Source: Algorimicrobium hallyeonense (GTDB lineage: Bacteria; Bacteroidota; Bacteroidia; Flavobacteriales; Flavobacteriaceae). From it: a DNA stretch of 64,000 bases. The notes beneath the pieces are model-generated. The model saw only the letters and a program-made list of their open reading frames with translations, searched no databases and had not been told where the DNA came from. Position numbers and translations under genes: made by a program. Position 1 is the stretch's first letter. Every line of letters begins with the position of its first letter. The stretch is from positions 558,001-622,000 of the forward strand of contig NZ_JBHSLA010000001.1 of assembly GCF_042657385.1 (NCBI RefSeq), written 5' to 3'. Positions 53,532 through 63,256 of this stretch are shown here, piece after piece.

Positions 53532-53562
53532 TTTTATGTAAAAATACTTAATACGTTGCCTT

Positions 53563-55335
53563 ATGAGTATGGATCTCATGATTACGTTTGCCATAATAAT
53601 TATTGGTGTCTTTCTTTTTGTAAAGGATTATTTTTCTATTGATACCACCTCTATTTTAATTATGGCATTATTTATTGTGGCTGGTGTTTTAAATCCTGAA
53701 GAAGGCTTTTCAGGTTTTAATCATCCAGCAACGATAACTTTGGGATGTATTTTTGTTGTAAGTGGCGGTGTTTTTCATTCCGGTATTTTGGATGGGTTGA
53801 GTTATAAAATTATTAAACTAGCCAAAATTCATTACGTTGTAGCATTGGTTGTTTTTTGCGTTATAACGGCTTTATTTTCTGCGTTTATAAATGATACGGC
53901 TGTCGTAGCATTAATGTTACCCATAGCATTAACCGTATGTCGGGAAACTGGAATTAGTCCAGGAAGACTACTCATGCCTATTTCCTTTGCAGCACTTTTT
54001 GGTGGTACGTGTACGCTTATTGGTACCTCAACAAATATATTAGTAAGTAGCTATGCCAAACAATATGGGTTGGAGCCATTTGGTATGTTCGAGTTTAGTC
54101 AAGCTGCCCTATGTTTATTGGTTGTTGGTTTTCTGTATATTTTTTTAATTAGTCCTTTATTACTTCCTAAAAATAAAAAACCCGATGCGTTAACGCTTGA
54201 AGCCAAGGAGTATATTACAGAATTAATGGTAGCGGAAGATTGTAGCGATATTAATAAACTAATTTCCGAATCCGCTCTTACAAATGATTATAAAATATCC
54301 GTTCTTTCTATATTAAGGGATGGCTATTTGTTATACGATTTAAACCCGGAAACCACCATCAAACAAGGCGATATTTTGAAGGTGATGCTTCCGCCTCAAA
54401 CAATTAACAGGTTGTTAGATATTAAGGGATACCAAGTTGAAGGCAGCCAGCGAATTAAAACGGCAGAAGATTCGTCTGAAGCTTATAATATTTATGAGGT
54501 TATTATCCCGGTTGGATCACCATTAGCGGAAGGGACTTTAAAATCCATGCGATTTAATAGAACGTACAACATGGCGGTTTTAGCTATCAGGCAACGTGGT
54601 GATGTATTATTAGATAAACTAACGTCCATTCATTTAAAAGAAGGCGATATGTTATTGGTTCTGGGAAGCAAGGCGGAACTTCAAAATTTAGAAAATCAAA
54701 AATTGGTGGTTACACTTTCTGAATATGAAAAGAAAAAAACCAATTATAAAAAAGCCATTCCGGCGGTTTTAATAGGAGTAGGTGTGGTTTTAGCGGCATC
54801 GTTAAATATTACTACTATATTAATAAGTGCTATGATAGGTGCTTTATTAATGGTTTTAACGGGTATTTTAAAACCTAAAGAAGCTTATCAAGCCGTAGAG
54901 TGGAAGGTTATTTTTATGATGGCTGGTGTCTTATCCATGGGAACAGCTTTAGAAAAAACAGGAGGTGCCACATTAATTGCTGATTTTATAGAGAAAACAT
55001 TGGGTCAATACGATGCACATATTACCCTTAATCTTTTGTTTTTAGTTTCATTTATTTCCACCAATTTAATTTCAAGCAAAGCTACAGCGGCATTAATGAC
55101 ACCTGTAGTAATTAGTTTGGCAGCCCTCATGGAGGTTAGTGAACGGCCCTTTTTGGTTGCTGTTATGTTTGCCTGTTCTTTAACATTTATGACACCCATG
55201 AGTTATCCCACAAACACCATGGTTTATGCACCTGGAAATTATAAATTCAATGATTTTTTAAAAGTAGGAACACCCTTAAACATTATAATTTGGATAGCAG
55301 CATCGTTTATAATTCCCTATTTCTTCCCATTTTAA
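53563..55335 (+). CDS. SLC13/DASS-type ion transporter with TrkA-C domains
   Basis: 590 aa. Two membrane blocks (about 1-200 and 385-590) flank a soluble region with two TrkA-C/RCK-C-like units (about 215-290 and 295-375; YKISVLSILRDGYLLYDLNPETTIKQGD and NMAVLAIRQRGDVL). FINDTAVVALMLP and the later STNLISSKATAALMTPVVI carry the paired Asn/Thr signature of DASS/ArsB-like carriers. Substrate (sulfate, dicarboxylate or another anion) is not predictable. Confidence 0.9.
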   Translation: MSMDLMITFAIIIIGVFLFVKDYFSIDTTSILIMALFIVAGVLNPEEGFSGFNHPATITLGCIFVVSGGVFHSGILDGLSYKIIKLAKIHYVVALVVFCVITALFSAFINDTAVVALMLPIALTVCRETGISPGRLLMPISFAALFGGTCTLIGTSTNILVSSYAKQYGLEPFGMFEFSQAALCLLVVGFLYIFLISPLLLPKNKKPDALTLEAKEYITELMVAEDCSDINKLISESALTNDYKISVLSILRDGYLLYDLNPETTIKQGDILKVMLPPQTINRLLDIKGYQVEGSQRIKTAEDSSEAYNIYEVIIPVGSPLAEGTLKSMRFNRTYNMAVLAIRQRGDVLLDKLTSIHLKEGDMLLVLGSKAELQNLENQKLVVTLSEYEKKKTNYKKAIPAVLIGVGVVLAASLNITTILISAMIGALLMVLTGILKPKEAYQAVEWKVIFMMAGVLSMGTALEKTGGATLIADFIEKTLGQYDAHITLNLLFLVSFISTNLISSKATAALMTPVVISLAALMEVSERPFLVAVMFACSLTFMTPMSYPTNTMVYAPGNYKFNDFLKVGTPLNIIIWIAASFIIPYFFPF

Positions 55336-55567
55336 AGTGTCCTTTTTGTCAGTTTTATAAAATTCTATTCCTAAAAAATTTATTCACGTTGAATAAAAAA
55401 CCTTATTTTACCATCAAATTTAAAATAGAAGCGCTGTGATGGTGTGGCTTTTTTAAATAAACAATTAAATTGTTTTAAGTTTAATATTATAATTTTTAAT
55501 TGTTTTTATGTTAGGTTTTATGCTAAATACGACCTTTAAACCTTGAATTAGAAAAACAAAATACTAT

Positions 55568-57436
55568 ATGTTAGAATTAGGCGGAATTATCATTTTAGGA
55601 ATTTTAGCACAATGGGTAGCTTGGAAATTAAAAATCCCAGCTATTTTACCTTTAATTTTAATTGGTTTATTAGTTGGGCCAATTGCTGCCGAATTTTTAT
55701 CCGAAGATGGTACCAAATGGATTGAACCACGATGGAATGGTGAAGAAGGTCTATTTCCGGGCGAAAGTTTATTTTACTTTGTATCCCTTGCTATTAGTAT
55801 TATTCTTTTTGAAGGTGGTTTAACCCTGCGGATGGGTGAAATTAAAAACGTAGCGCCGGCCATTACAAAATTAATTACCATTGGTTCCATTGTTACATTT
55901 TTTGGTGCAGCTGTGGCGGCTCATTATATATTCTATTTAAGTTGGGAGATTTCATTCCTATTTTCAGCGTTAATTATAGTTACAGGACCAACCGTTATTA
56001 CTCCAATCTTAAGAAATATTCCACTTAAAAAAGATGTTTCCGCGGTTCTAAAATGGGAAGGTATTTTAATTGATCCTATTGGTGCTCTGGTTGCCGTTTT
56101 GGTTTTCGAATTTATTAGTGTGGATGCAGGTGGTGAGTACACCAAAACAGCATTTATTGAGTTTGGTAAAATTGTATTATTTGGATTTACTTTTGGATTT
56201 ACTTTTGCACATGCGCTTAATATTATAATGAATAAAAAGTGGATACCACATTATTTAATGAATGTTTTCGCGCTAGCTGCTGTTTTAGGCGTTTTTATAT
56301 TAGCTGATATTTTTGCACATGAATCTGGACTATTAGCCGTAGTTGTTATGGGAATGGTTTTAGGTAACTCTAATTCACCATACTTAAAAGAGCTTTTATA
56401 CTTTAAGGAATCTTTAAGTATCTTGTTAATTTCTATATTATTTATTCTATTGGCTGCTAATATTAATTACCAGGAATTGCTGTTAATTTTCAACTGGAAT
56501 ACGGTTCTTCTTTTTGCTATTGTTGTCTTTGTTTTAAGGCCAATTGGCGTGTTTATTAGTTCGCATGGATCAAATTTAAAACTCAACGAAAAACTTTTTA
56601 TTAGTTGGGTAGGACCACGCGGTATTGTTGCCGCAGGTATTGCGTCTTTATTTGGACTAAAATTAGCAAGCGATGGTGTTCCAGGCGCTGAATACATAAC
56701 ACCTTTGGTGTTTATGATTGTTTTAGGGACCGTTTTATTAAACGCAACAACCGCAAGAATGTTTGCTCAAATGGTTGGTGTATTTTTAAATAAATCAGAA
56801 GGTGTTTTAATAGTTGGTGCTTCTAAAGTGTCTAGATTGCTTGGGCATTATTTGGAGTCTCGTGGCCGTCATGTTGTGCTTATTGATAGTAATCAAAACA
56901 ATATTGCAAAGGCTAAAGAATTAGGGCTTGAAGCAATAAACACCAATATTTATTCTGATAAATTAATGGATAATATTGAACTAAATGCCATGGGATATTT
57001 AATGGCGTTAACAGGCAGTTCCGATATTAATAAATATGCTATTAATAAATTTAGTAAGCTATATGGAGAAAATGGCTCTTTTAGGCTTTTAACTTCTACA
57101 GAAACTCTAGAAACAGATGTTGTACCTGGTGAAGGTTTATTTTCTCATACCACAGATTATAGCACGTTAGTTTCAGTTACTAATAAATATCCATCTATTT
57201 TGGAAATTCCTTTAGAGGGAAGAGAACATTATGAGGAATTGTTAAAAATAACCAATGCGGACGAAGAGATTATTCCGTTGTTTTTAAAAGATTTAAATAA
57301 TCAACTGATAATAATAGGTTCTGAAAACTTGAAATTAGAAGATATTAAACCGAAATGGGAACTTGTTTACCTTGGGAAACCTATTGATGTTGAGAAATTG
57401 AACGGTAAAGCAAAGGTTAATCAAGAAGAAGGTTAA
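55568..57436 (+). CDS. CPA1-type cation:proton antiporter with TrkA-N domain
   Basis: 622 aa with 12-13 predicted membrane helices to about residue 405. TGPTVITPIL and EGILIDPIGA are the discontinuous-helix and carboxylate (Asp169) motifs of NhaP-like carriers. From about residue 413, LIVGASKVSRLLGHYLESRG is a TrkA-N/RCK nucleotide-binding fold that could gate transport. Exports Na+ or K+ in exchange for protons. Separate from the upstream SLC13-like gene by 232 bp with no clear signal. Confidence 0.9.
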   Translation: MLELGGIIILGILAQWVAWKLKIPAILPLILIGLLVGPIAAEFLSEDGTKWIEPRWNGEEGLFPGESLFYFVSLAISIILFEGGLTLRMGEIKNVAPAITKLITIGSIVTFFGAAVAAHYIFYLSWEISFLFSALIIVTGPTVITPILRNIPLKKDVSAVLKWEGILIDPIGALVAVLVFEFISVDAGGEYTKTAFIEFGKIVLFGFTFGFTFAHALNIIMNKKWIPHYLMNVFALAAVLGVFILADIFAHESGLLAVVVMGMVLGNSNSPYLKELLYFKESLSILLISILFILLAANINYQELLLIFNWNTVLLFAIVVFVLRPIGVFISSHGSNLKLNEKLFISWVGPRGIVAAGIASLFGLKLASDGVPGAEYITPLVFMIVLGTVLLNATTARMFAQMVGVFLNKSEGVLIVGASKVSRLLGHYLESRGRHVVLIDSNQNNIAKAKELGLEAINTNIYSDKLMDNIELNAMGYLMALTGSSDINKYAINKFSKLYGENGSFRLLTSTETLETDVVPGEGLFSHTTDYSTLVSVTNKYPSILEIPLEGREHYEELLKITNADEEIIPLFLKDLNNQLIIIGSENLKLEDIKPKWELVYLGKPIDVEKLNGKAKVNQEEG

Positions 57437-57506
57437 AAGTTTTGAATCTTACAGAATGCTTGCTAAAAGGTGAAGGTAGGACTCCACAAATCTGTATAAT
57501 TTTCAA

Positions 57507-57539
57507 AAAAAAAGACGCACCTTATGGTGTGTCTTTTTT
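57507..57539. terminator. Bidirectional terminator between antiporter and lepA
   Basis: Stem AAAAAAAGACGCACC / GGTGTGTCTTTTTT, one G-U pair, 4-nt loop TTAT, A-run and T-run flanks. Serves both convergent genes. Confidence 0.85.
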
Positions 57540-57572
57540 AGTTTCAATATAGTTTTCCTTACTAAAATATGG

Positions 57573-59369
57573 TTAATCGTTCAGTTTTAAAACAGCCATA
57601 AACGCTTGTTGTGGAATTTCTACATTACCAACTTGTCTCATACGTTTTTTACCTTTCTTTTGCTTTTCTAATAACTTACGTTTTCTAGAAATATCGCCGC
57701 CATAACATTTTGCCGTTACATCTTTACGAAGAGCTTTTACGGTTTCACGCGCAATAATTTTGGCACCAATAGCGGCTTGTATAGGAATATCAAATTGCTG
57801 ACGAGGAATTAATTCTTTCAACTTTTCACACATTTTCTTTCCAATATGGTGTGCATTATCCGCATGGATTAAGGCAGAGAGCGCATCAACTGGTTGGGCA
57901 TTTAATAACACATCTAGTCGTACTAATTTGGAGACTTTCATACCAATTGGCGAATAATCAAAAGAGGCATATCCTTTAGAAACTGTTTTTAAACGATCGT
58001 AGAAATCGAAAACAATTTCGGCTAAAGGCATTTCAAACGTTAATTCAACACGCTCTGGCGTTAAATATGTTTGGTTAATAATCATTCCACGTTTCTCAAT
58101 ACACAAACTCATAACGTTACCTACAAAATCTGCTTTGGTAATAATGGTTGCTTTTATAAAAGGCTCCTCAACACGGTTTACAGTTGTTGGTTCTGGTAAA
58201 TCACTAGGATTATTAACCACAAAAGGCACATTGGGCTCTTTATTAGTAAATGCGTTGTACGAAACGTTAGGAACCGTTGTAATAACCGTCATGTCAAACT
58301 CACGCTCTAAACGTTCTTGGATAATTTCCATGTGTAACATGCCTAAAAATCCACAACGGAAACCAAAACCTAAGGCTGCTGAACTTTCTGGTTGAAATAC
58401 CAAAGAGGCATCATTAAGCTGCAGTTTTTCCATGGAGTTTCTTAACTCTTCATAATCCTCCGTATCAACAGGATAAATACCTGCAAAAACCATTGGTTTT
58501 ACATCTTCAAACCCTTCAACAATATTGGTTGTAGGATTGGCAAAATCTGTAATAGTATCACCAACTTTTACTTCTTTGGCGGTTTTTATTCCGGTGATTA
58601 AATAACCAACATCTCCAGCTTTTACACTTTGTTTTGGAACTTGATTTAATTTTAAAGTACCCACTTCATCCGCAAAATATTCTTTTCCTGTTGCAACAAA
58701 TTTAATTTTTTGACCCTTTTTAATTTCACCATTAAATACTCTAAAATAGGTTTCAATTCCTCTAAATGTGTTGTATACGGAATCGAAAATCAAAGCTTGT
58801 AGTGGTGCATTAACATCGCCTTTTGGCGCTGGAACACGTTTTATAATAGCTTCTAAAATATTTTCAATACCAAAACCTGTTTTTCCGCTGGCATGAATCA
58901 CGTCACTCGGATCGCAACCAAGAAGGTCAACAATATCGTCAGTTACTTCTTCCGGATTGGCACTTGGTAAATCTACTTTATTTAAAATAGGAATAATCTC
59001 TAAATCATTCTCTAAAGCTAAATATAAATTAGAAATGGTTTGTGCTTGAATACTTTGTGCAGCATCAACAATTAACAAGGCACCTTCACAGGCCGCAATA
59101 GAACGTGAAACTTCATATGAGAAATCTACGTGTCCTGGTGTATCAATAAGATTCAAGACGTATTTTTCTCCTTCATATTCATAATCCATTTGTATGGCGT
59201 GCGACTTGATGGTAATACCACGTTCGCGTTCTAAATCCATACTATCTAAAAGTTGTGCTTGTTGTTCGCGTGCTGTTACGGAACCAGTAGCATCCAATAA
59301 ACGATCTGCTAAGGTGCTTTTTCCGTGATCAATATGTGCAATAATGCAAAAATTTCTAATGTTCTTCAT
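57573..59369 (-). CDS. lepA: Elongation factor 4 (back-translocase LepA)
   Basis: 598 aa from MKNIRNFCIIAHIDHGKST. GTPase: G1 AHIDHGKST, G3 DTPGHVDF, G4 NKVD. The LepA-specific C-terminal domain (CYGGDISRKRKLLEKQKKGKKRMRQVG, given here in part) is intact. It acts on stalled or mispositioned ribosomes. An upstream TTG at 59402 would add 11 residues but overlaps the -7-like element, so it is rejected. Confidence 0.96.
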   Translation of the reverse strand: MKNIRNFCIIAHIDHGKSTLADRLLDATGSVTAREQQAQLLDSMDLERERGITIKSHAIQMDYEYEGEKYVLNLIDTPGHVDFSYEVSRSIAACEGALLIVDAAQSIQAQTISNLYLALENDLEIIPILNKVDLPSANPEEVTDDIVDLLGCDPSDVIHASGKTGFGIENILEAIIKRVPAPKGDVNAPLQALIFDSVYNTFRGIETYFRVFNGEIKKGQKIKFVATGKEYFADEVGTLKLNQVPKQSVKAGDVGYLITGIKTAKEVKVGDTITDFANPTTNIVEGFEDVKPMVFAGIYPVDTEDYEELRNSMEKLQLNDASLVFQPESSAALGFGFRCGFLGMLHMEIIQERLEREFDMTVITTVPNVSYNAFTNKEPNVPFVVNNPSDLPEPTTVNRVEEPFIKATIITKADFVGNVMSLCIEKRGMIINQTYLTPERVELTFEMPLAEIVFDFYDRLKTVSKGYASFDYSPIGMKVSKLVRLDVLLNAQPVDALSALIHADNAHHIGKKMCEKLKELIPRQQFDIPIQAAIGAKIIARETVKALRKDVTAKCYGGDISRKRKLLEKQKKGKKRMRQVGNVEIPQQAFMAVLKLND

Positions 59370-59399
59370 AACCTGTTGTCTAGCATGGTAACTAATTGG

Positions 59400-59407
59400 C
59401 AAATATA
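59400..59407 (-). promoter_or_regulatory. -7 element for lepA
   Basis: CAAATATA on + is TATATTTG on the minus strand, 30 bp before the lepA ATG. Confidence 0.45.
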
Positions 59408-59524
59408 ATTGTTTTATTATGCATTAAATATATATAACAAACAATCTTAATATATTATTTACGGGAAAACCGTAATTTTTAGTAAAAAACAATCTTTATA
59501 TTGCGAATCCAAATTTTTTTTTTG

Positions 59525-61942
59525 ATGAATACGAAGTCCATTTTAGTTCTTATTGGTTTTAGTCTATTTGTTTCAGTGTCTGCTTTTTCACAAAATTTTT
59601 CGGTTTCTGGTAAATTAATCGATCTTCAAAAGCAGCCAATAGCTTATGCTAATATTTTATTGCTTTCTAGTCAGGATTCTACCGCAGTAAAAGGCACGAC
59701 GTCTTTAGATGATGGTTCATTTATTATTAAAAATGTGTCAGCCGAAGCCTATACACTTAAAATAAGTTTTGTAGGTTTTAAGGACGTTTTGCTGCCAATT
59801 CAAGTCATAAATACGGATTTAGTTATTCAAAATATTACCTTGGAAGAAGCTGCTGAAGCTCTTAATGAAGTTTCTATTTTGGCCAAAAAACCAACGCTTA
59901 AAAAAGAAGTAGATCGTTTGGTTTTTAGTGTTGCCAATACCGCTTTAAGTGAAGGTAATATGAAAGACGTTTTAAAAAGCACGCCAAGTGTTTTAATATT
60001 AGATAATAGCTTAACCGTCAGAAATGCGAAACCTACTGTTTATATTAACGATCGAAAAATACACTTAACAGATGCGGAATTGTTGCAGTTATTAGAAGGT
60101 ACACCAGCAAATTCTATTAAATCCATTGAAGTTATTACCAATCCATCAGCAAAATATGATGCCGAATCGGGTGTGGTTTTAAATATTGTTATGACTAAAA
60201 GTTTAGCAACGGGTTATAATGGAACTGCTTTTGCAAACTATACTCAAGGTACGTATGCGAGATACAATGCTGGAATTTCTAATTTTTATAAAACCGATAA
60301 AATAAACGTCTTTGCAAGCTATAGTTATACGGATTCTAAAATTGCACGTGCAAGTGATGAGCGCGTTAATTTTAGAGATAATACAGGTGTTTACCAGCGC
60401 TGGTATTCCGATGTGGACCGAACAACATGGTCTCAAACACACACTGTAAATACGAATTTCGATTATTTTATAAACGAAAAAAATACCATAAGCTTTTCTG
60501 CTAATTTACTGTATTTACCAGAATTTGAATACATCACGAAAGGACATACAGATGTGTTGGATCCCGCTTATAATCGTCTTTATAATTTTGACACTGAAAA
60601 TGATTCCGATGATGATAAGTATAACTTCGGATTCGATTTAGATTATGATTTGGAGTTTGATAATGGTAGTAGTTTATCCTTAAATACACATTTTACAGCC
60701 TATGATTACCATCGTGATCAACGTGTTCAAAGTCTCTATAAAGATGTAAATAACAATTTTGATTATCGGAATTTATTTAACACCACATCCGATCAGAATA
60801 CCTTGATAAATACCGTTCAAGCGGATTATAGTTTACCAATAAATGAAACAACATCACTTGATGTTGGTGCCAAAGCATCTTTTGTAAATACGGATAGCCA
60901 ATTAAACCAATTAAACCTTCAAGGCTCTAGTTTTGTTTCTGATGTTACCAATACTAATGCGTTTGAATACAATGAAAGCGTACTAGCAGCCTATGCTAGT
61001 TTTGATAAAAGCTGGGACAAGTTGAGTCTAAGTTTTGGTTTACGTGTGGAACAAACAGATACCGAAGGAAAATCTATTGTGACTAATAACACGATGTCTC
61101 AAGATTATTTTGAATGGTTTCCAACCGCCAATATTAGCTACCAAGCTTCTGAAAAAATAAGTGTGTACTCCAATTACAACCGTAGTATTTCAAGGCCAGA
61201 TTTTCAATCTTTAAATCCGTTTAAGTTTTTTCTAAACGACAATACCATAGTCACTGGAAATCCTAATTTACAACCAGCCATTACCGATCATTTTGTAATA
61301 GGCGCTTCTTTAAACGACAGTTTTTTTGTAGAAGCCTATTATAAAGATATTGATGCAAATTCCATGGAATTACCACTTCAAGATAACGTAAATAACTTAT
61401 TGATTTATACACCTACCAACTTGGCAGGAACCAGAGAATATGGTTTTGATTTTGTAGGTATTTTTGATATTACAGATCGTTGGAACGTGTATGCTGTAAC
61501 CTCATTTTATAATATGCGGGAAGAAATAACTATTAATAACGAAGCGCTAGAAATGGACAGATGGTCCAACTATTCCGTATTGAGTAATTCCTTAACATTT
61601 TTAGAAGACAACAGTCTGTCAGCTAATTTTTCGTTGGTTTATGTTAGTAAAAACCAACAAGGATTCCAGACTATAGAATCTCTGCTGTTTTCAGATTTAG
61701 TCATTAAAAAAACCATTTTAAATAATAGAGGTTCTTTGGCTTTAACGTTTTCTGATTTATTTAATACGCAAAACTACACCATTACAAGTCGCTATTTAAA
61801 TCAAGATAATTCACGAAACTTAAATCAAGACAATAGGTATGTAAAATTAGGGTTTACTTACAAATTTGGTAATACGGGATTAAGTACCAACCAACGGACT
61901 AAAGAACGCGAAGAACGTGATAGGTTGGAGAAGGGTGAGTAG
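59525..61942 (+). CDS. Outer-membrane beta-barrel protein with CarboxypepD_reg-like domain
   Basis: 805 aa from MNTKSILVLIGF, Sec signal peptide. Residues about 25-110 form a carboxypeptidase-regulatory-like beta-sandwich (GKLIDLQKQPIAYANILLL region), followed by a plug-like domain (DVLKSTPSVLILDNSLTVRN, VYINDRK, SIKSIEVITNPSAKYDAE) and a large beta-barrel. This is the OMP_b-brl_3 group, related to TonB-dependent receptors though no clear TonB box is visible. Ligand unknown. It ends in a charged tail (TKEREERDRLEKGE), not an aromatic residue. Confidence 0.88.
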   Translation: MNTKSILVLIGFSLFVSVSAFSQNFSVSGKLIDLQKQPIAYANILLLSSQDSTAVKGTTSLDDGSFIIKNVSAEAYTLKISFVGFKDVLLPIQVINTDLVIQNITLEEAAEALNEVSILAKKPTLKKEVDRLVFSVANTALSEGNMKDVLKSTPSVLILDNSLTVRNAKPTVYINDRKIHLTDAELLQLLEGTPANSIKSIEVITNPSAKYDAESGVVLNIVMTKSLATGYNGTAFANYTQGTYARYNAGISNFYKTDKINVFASYSYTDSKIARASDERVNFRDNTGVYQRWYSDVDRTTWSQTHTVNTNFDYFINEKNTISFSANLLYLPEFEYITKGHTDVLDPAYNRLYNFDTENDSDDDKYNFGFDLDYDLEFDNGSSLSLNTHFTAYDYHRDQRVQSLYKDVNNNFDYRNLFNTTSDQNTLINTVQADYSLPINETTSLDVGAKASFVNTDSQLNQLNLQGSSFVSDVTNTNAFEYNESVLAAYASFDKSWDKLSLSFGLRVEQTDTEGKSIVTNNTMSQDYFEWFPTANISYQASEKISVYSNYNRSISRPDFQSLNPFKFFLNDNTIVTGNPNLQPAITDHFVIGASLNDSFFVEAYYKDIDANSMELPLQDNVNNLLIYTPTNLAGTREYGFDFVGIFDITDRWNVYAVTSFYNMREEITINNEALEMDRWSNYSVLSNSLTFLEDNSLSANFSLVYVSKNQQGFQTIESLLFSDLVIKKTILNNRGSLALTFSDLFNTQNYTITSRYLNQDNSRNLNQDNRYVKLGFTYKFGNTGLSTNQRTKEREERDRLEKGE

Positions 61943-61957
61943 GCTAGGCAATCTTTC

Positions 61958-62127
61958 TAGTCTTGCCATTCTGCAATAAACAAATTCGTATCATCCTAGG
62001 TGTATTTCAGAATCGCAATCCTGTTAGTCTTGCCATTCTGCAATAAACAAATTCGTATCATTCTAGGTGTATTTCAGAATCGCAATCCTGTTAGTCTTGC
62101 CATTCTGCAATAAACAAGTTGGTATCT
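61958..62127. repeat. 67-bp tandem repeats copying the PD40 gene's 3' end
   Basis: Units at 61958-62024 and 62025-62091 differ at one base. The first 36 bp of each unit match the 3' end of the PD40 gene (62092-62127) with two mismatches, so the tail coding NLFIAEWQD is present twice more, reading in the same direction, after the real stop. Confidence 0.85.
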
Positions 62128-63197
62128 CTTCCGCCTCCATTATTTCTATTAGACGAGAAAATCAGTTTCTTCCCATCGTTAGAAAAAACCGGAAAGGCAT
62201 CAAAGGTTTCACTATGTGTTACACGCTCTAAATTCTTTCCATCAATATCAATCAAGTATAAATTAAATGGAAAACCACGTTCGGATTCAAAGTTAGAAGA
62301 AAACAAAATTTTCTCACCACTTGGGTGAAAAAATGGACTCCAATTAGCATTTCCTAAATCGGTTAGTTGGCGTAAATCGCTACCATCAGCATTACAGATA
62401 TATAATTCCATTTCGGTTGGTTGCACCAAACCTTCAGCTAATAAATCTTTGTATTCTTTGATTTCTTCATCCGTTTTTGGTCTAGAGGAACGGAAAATAA
62501 GTTTAGTGCCATCTGGAGAGAAAAAGGCACCGCCATCATAACCCAATTCAAACGTAATTTGCTTCACATCACTTCCATCAATATTCATGGTGTATAATTC
62601 TAAATCACCACTTCTGTCAGATGTAAACACAATTTTATCACCTTTTGGCGAAACCGTAGGTTCGGCATCATAGCCTTTTTCATTGGTTAATTGTGCGGTT
62701 ATATTACCTTCTAAATCGGCTACAAAAATATCATAAGTATCATAAATTGGCCAAATATACTTGCCGTTTTTACGTAATGGTGTATCTGGACAATCATCGG
62801 CACCTAAATGTGTGGATGCGTAAATAATATGCTTGTTATCTGGTAAAAAATACGCACATGTTGTACGCCCTTTTCCCGTGCTTACCATGGGTGGTATGTT
62901 ATCCTTAAAAGTTTCATCCACGTTCATTAAAAACATCTGATCGCATTTTACATCCCAAGCTGTATTATTGGATTGAAATACCAATTGCTTATCATCAAAA
63001 CTCCAATAGGCTTCGGCATTATCGCCACCAAAAGTTATTTGTTTTAAACTTTTAAAATGGGTTTCTTCAGGATATATTAAGGTGTCAGCCCATTTCGTTG
63101 CACCAGATTCGGCATCAGGATTTTCACCCTTATCGGATTTGCAAGAAACAGTTAATACAATGGTTAATAAGCAGAAATAGAAAAATGGTTTCATCAT
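62091..63197 (-). CDS. TolB-like PD40 repeat lipoprotein
   Basis: 368 aa (or 367 from the second Met). Lipobox TVSC after a short signal (Cys19 region). The body is a beta-propeller of PD40/WD40-like repeats: PTVSPKGDKIVFTSDRSGD, AFFSPDGTKLIFRSSR, PFFHPSGEKILFSSNF, PVFSNDGKKLIFSSNR. It resembles the TolB propeller; likely an envelope protein that binds partners or peptides. The last 11 codons are copied downstream as tandem repeats. Divergent from the M28 gene. Confidence 0.88.
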   Translation of the reverse strand: MMKPFFYFCLLTIVLTVSCKSDKGENPDAESGATKWADTLIYPEETHFKSLKQITFGGDNAEAYWSFDDKQLVFQSNNTAWDVKCDQMFLMNVDETFKDNIPPMVSTGKGRTTCAYFLPDNKHIIYASTHLGADDCPDTPLRKNGKYIWPIYDTYDIFVADLEGNITAQLTNEKGYDAEPTVSPKGDKIVFTSDRSGDLELYTMNIDGSDVKQITFELGYDGGAFFSPDGTKLIFRSSRPKTDEEIKEYKDLLAEGLVQPTEMELYICNADGSDLRQLTDLGNANWSPFFHPSGEKILFSSNFESERGFPFNLYLIDIDGKNLERVTHSETFDAFPVFSNDGKKLIFSSNRNNGGGRDTNLFIAEWQD

Positions 63198-63256
63198 GTG
63201 TTCTTATAAAAAAGTGGCAATTATTACGTAATTTCGCCAAAAATAACATTATTAAT

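Noticed and set aside
55380..55396. Small hairpin TTATTCA CGT TGAATAA between the SLC13-like and antiporter genes
   Set aside because: Followed by T only on the minus strand, where no gene ends; a 7-bp AT-rich stem is too weak to call.
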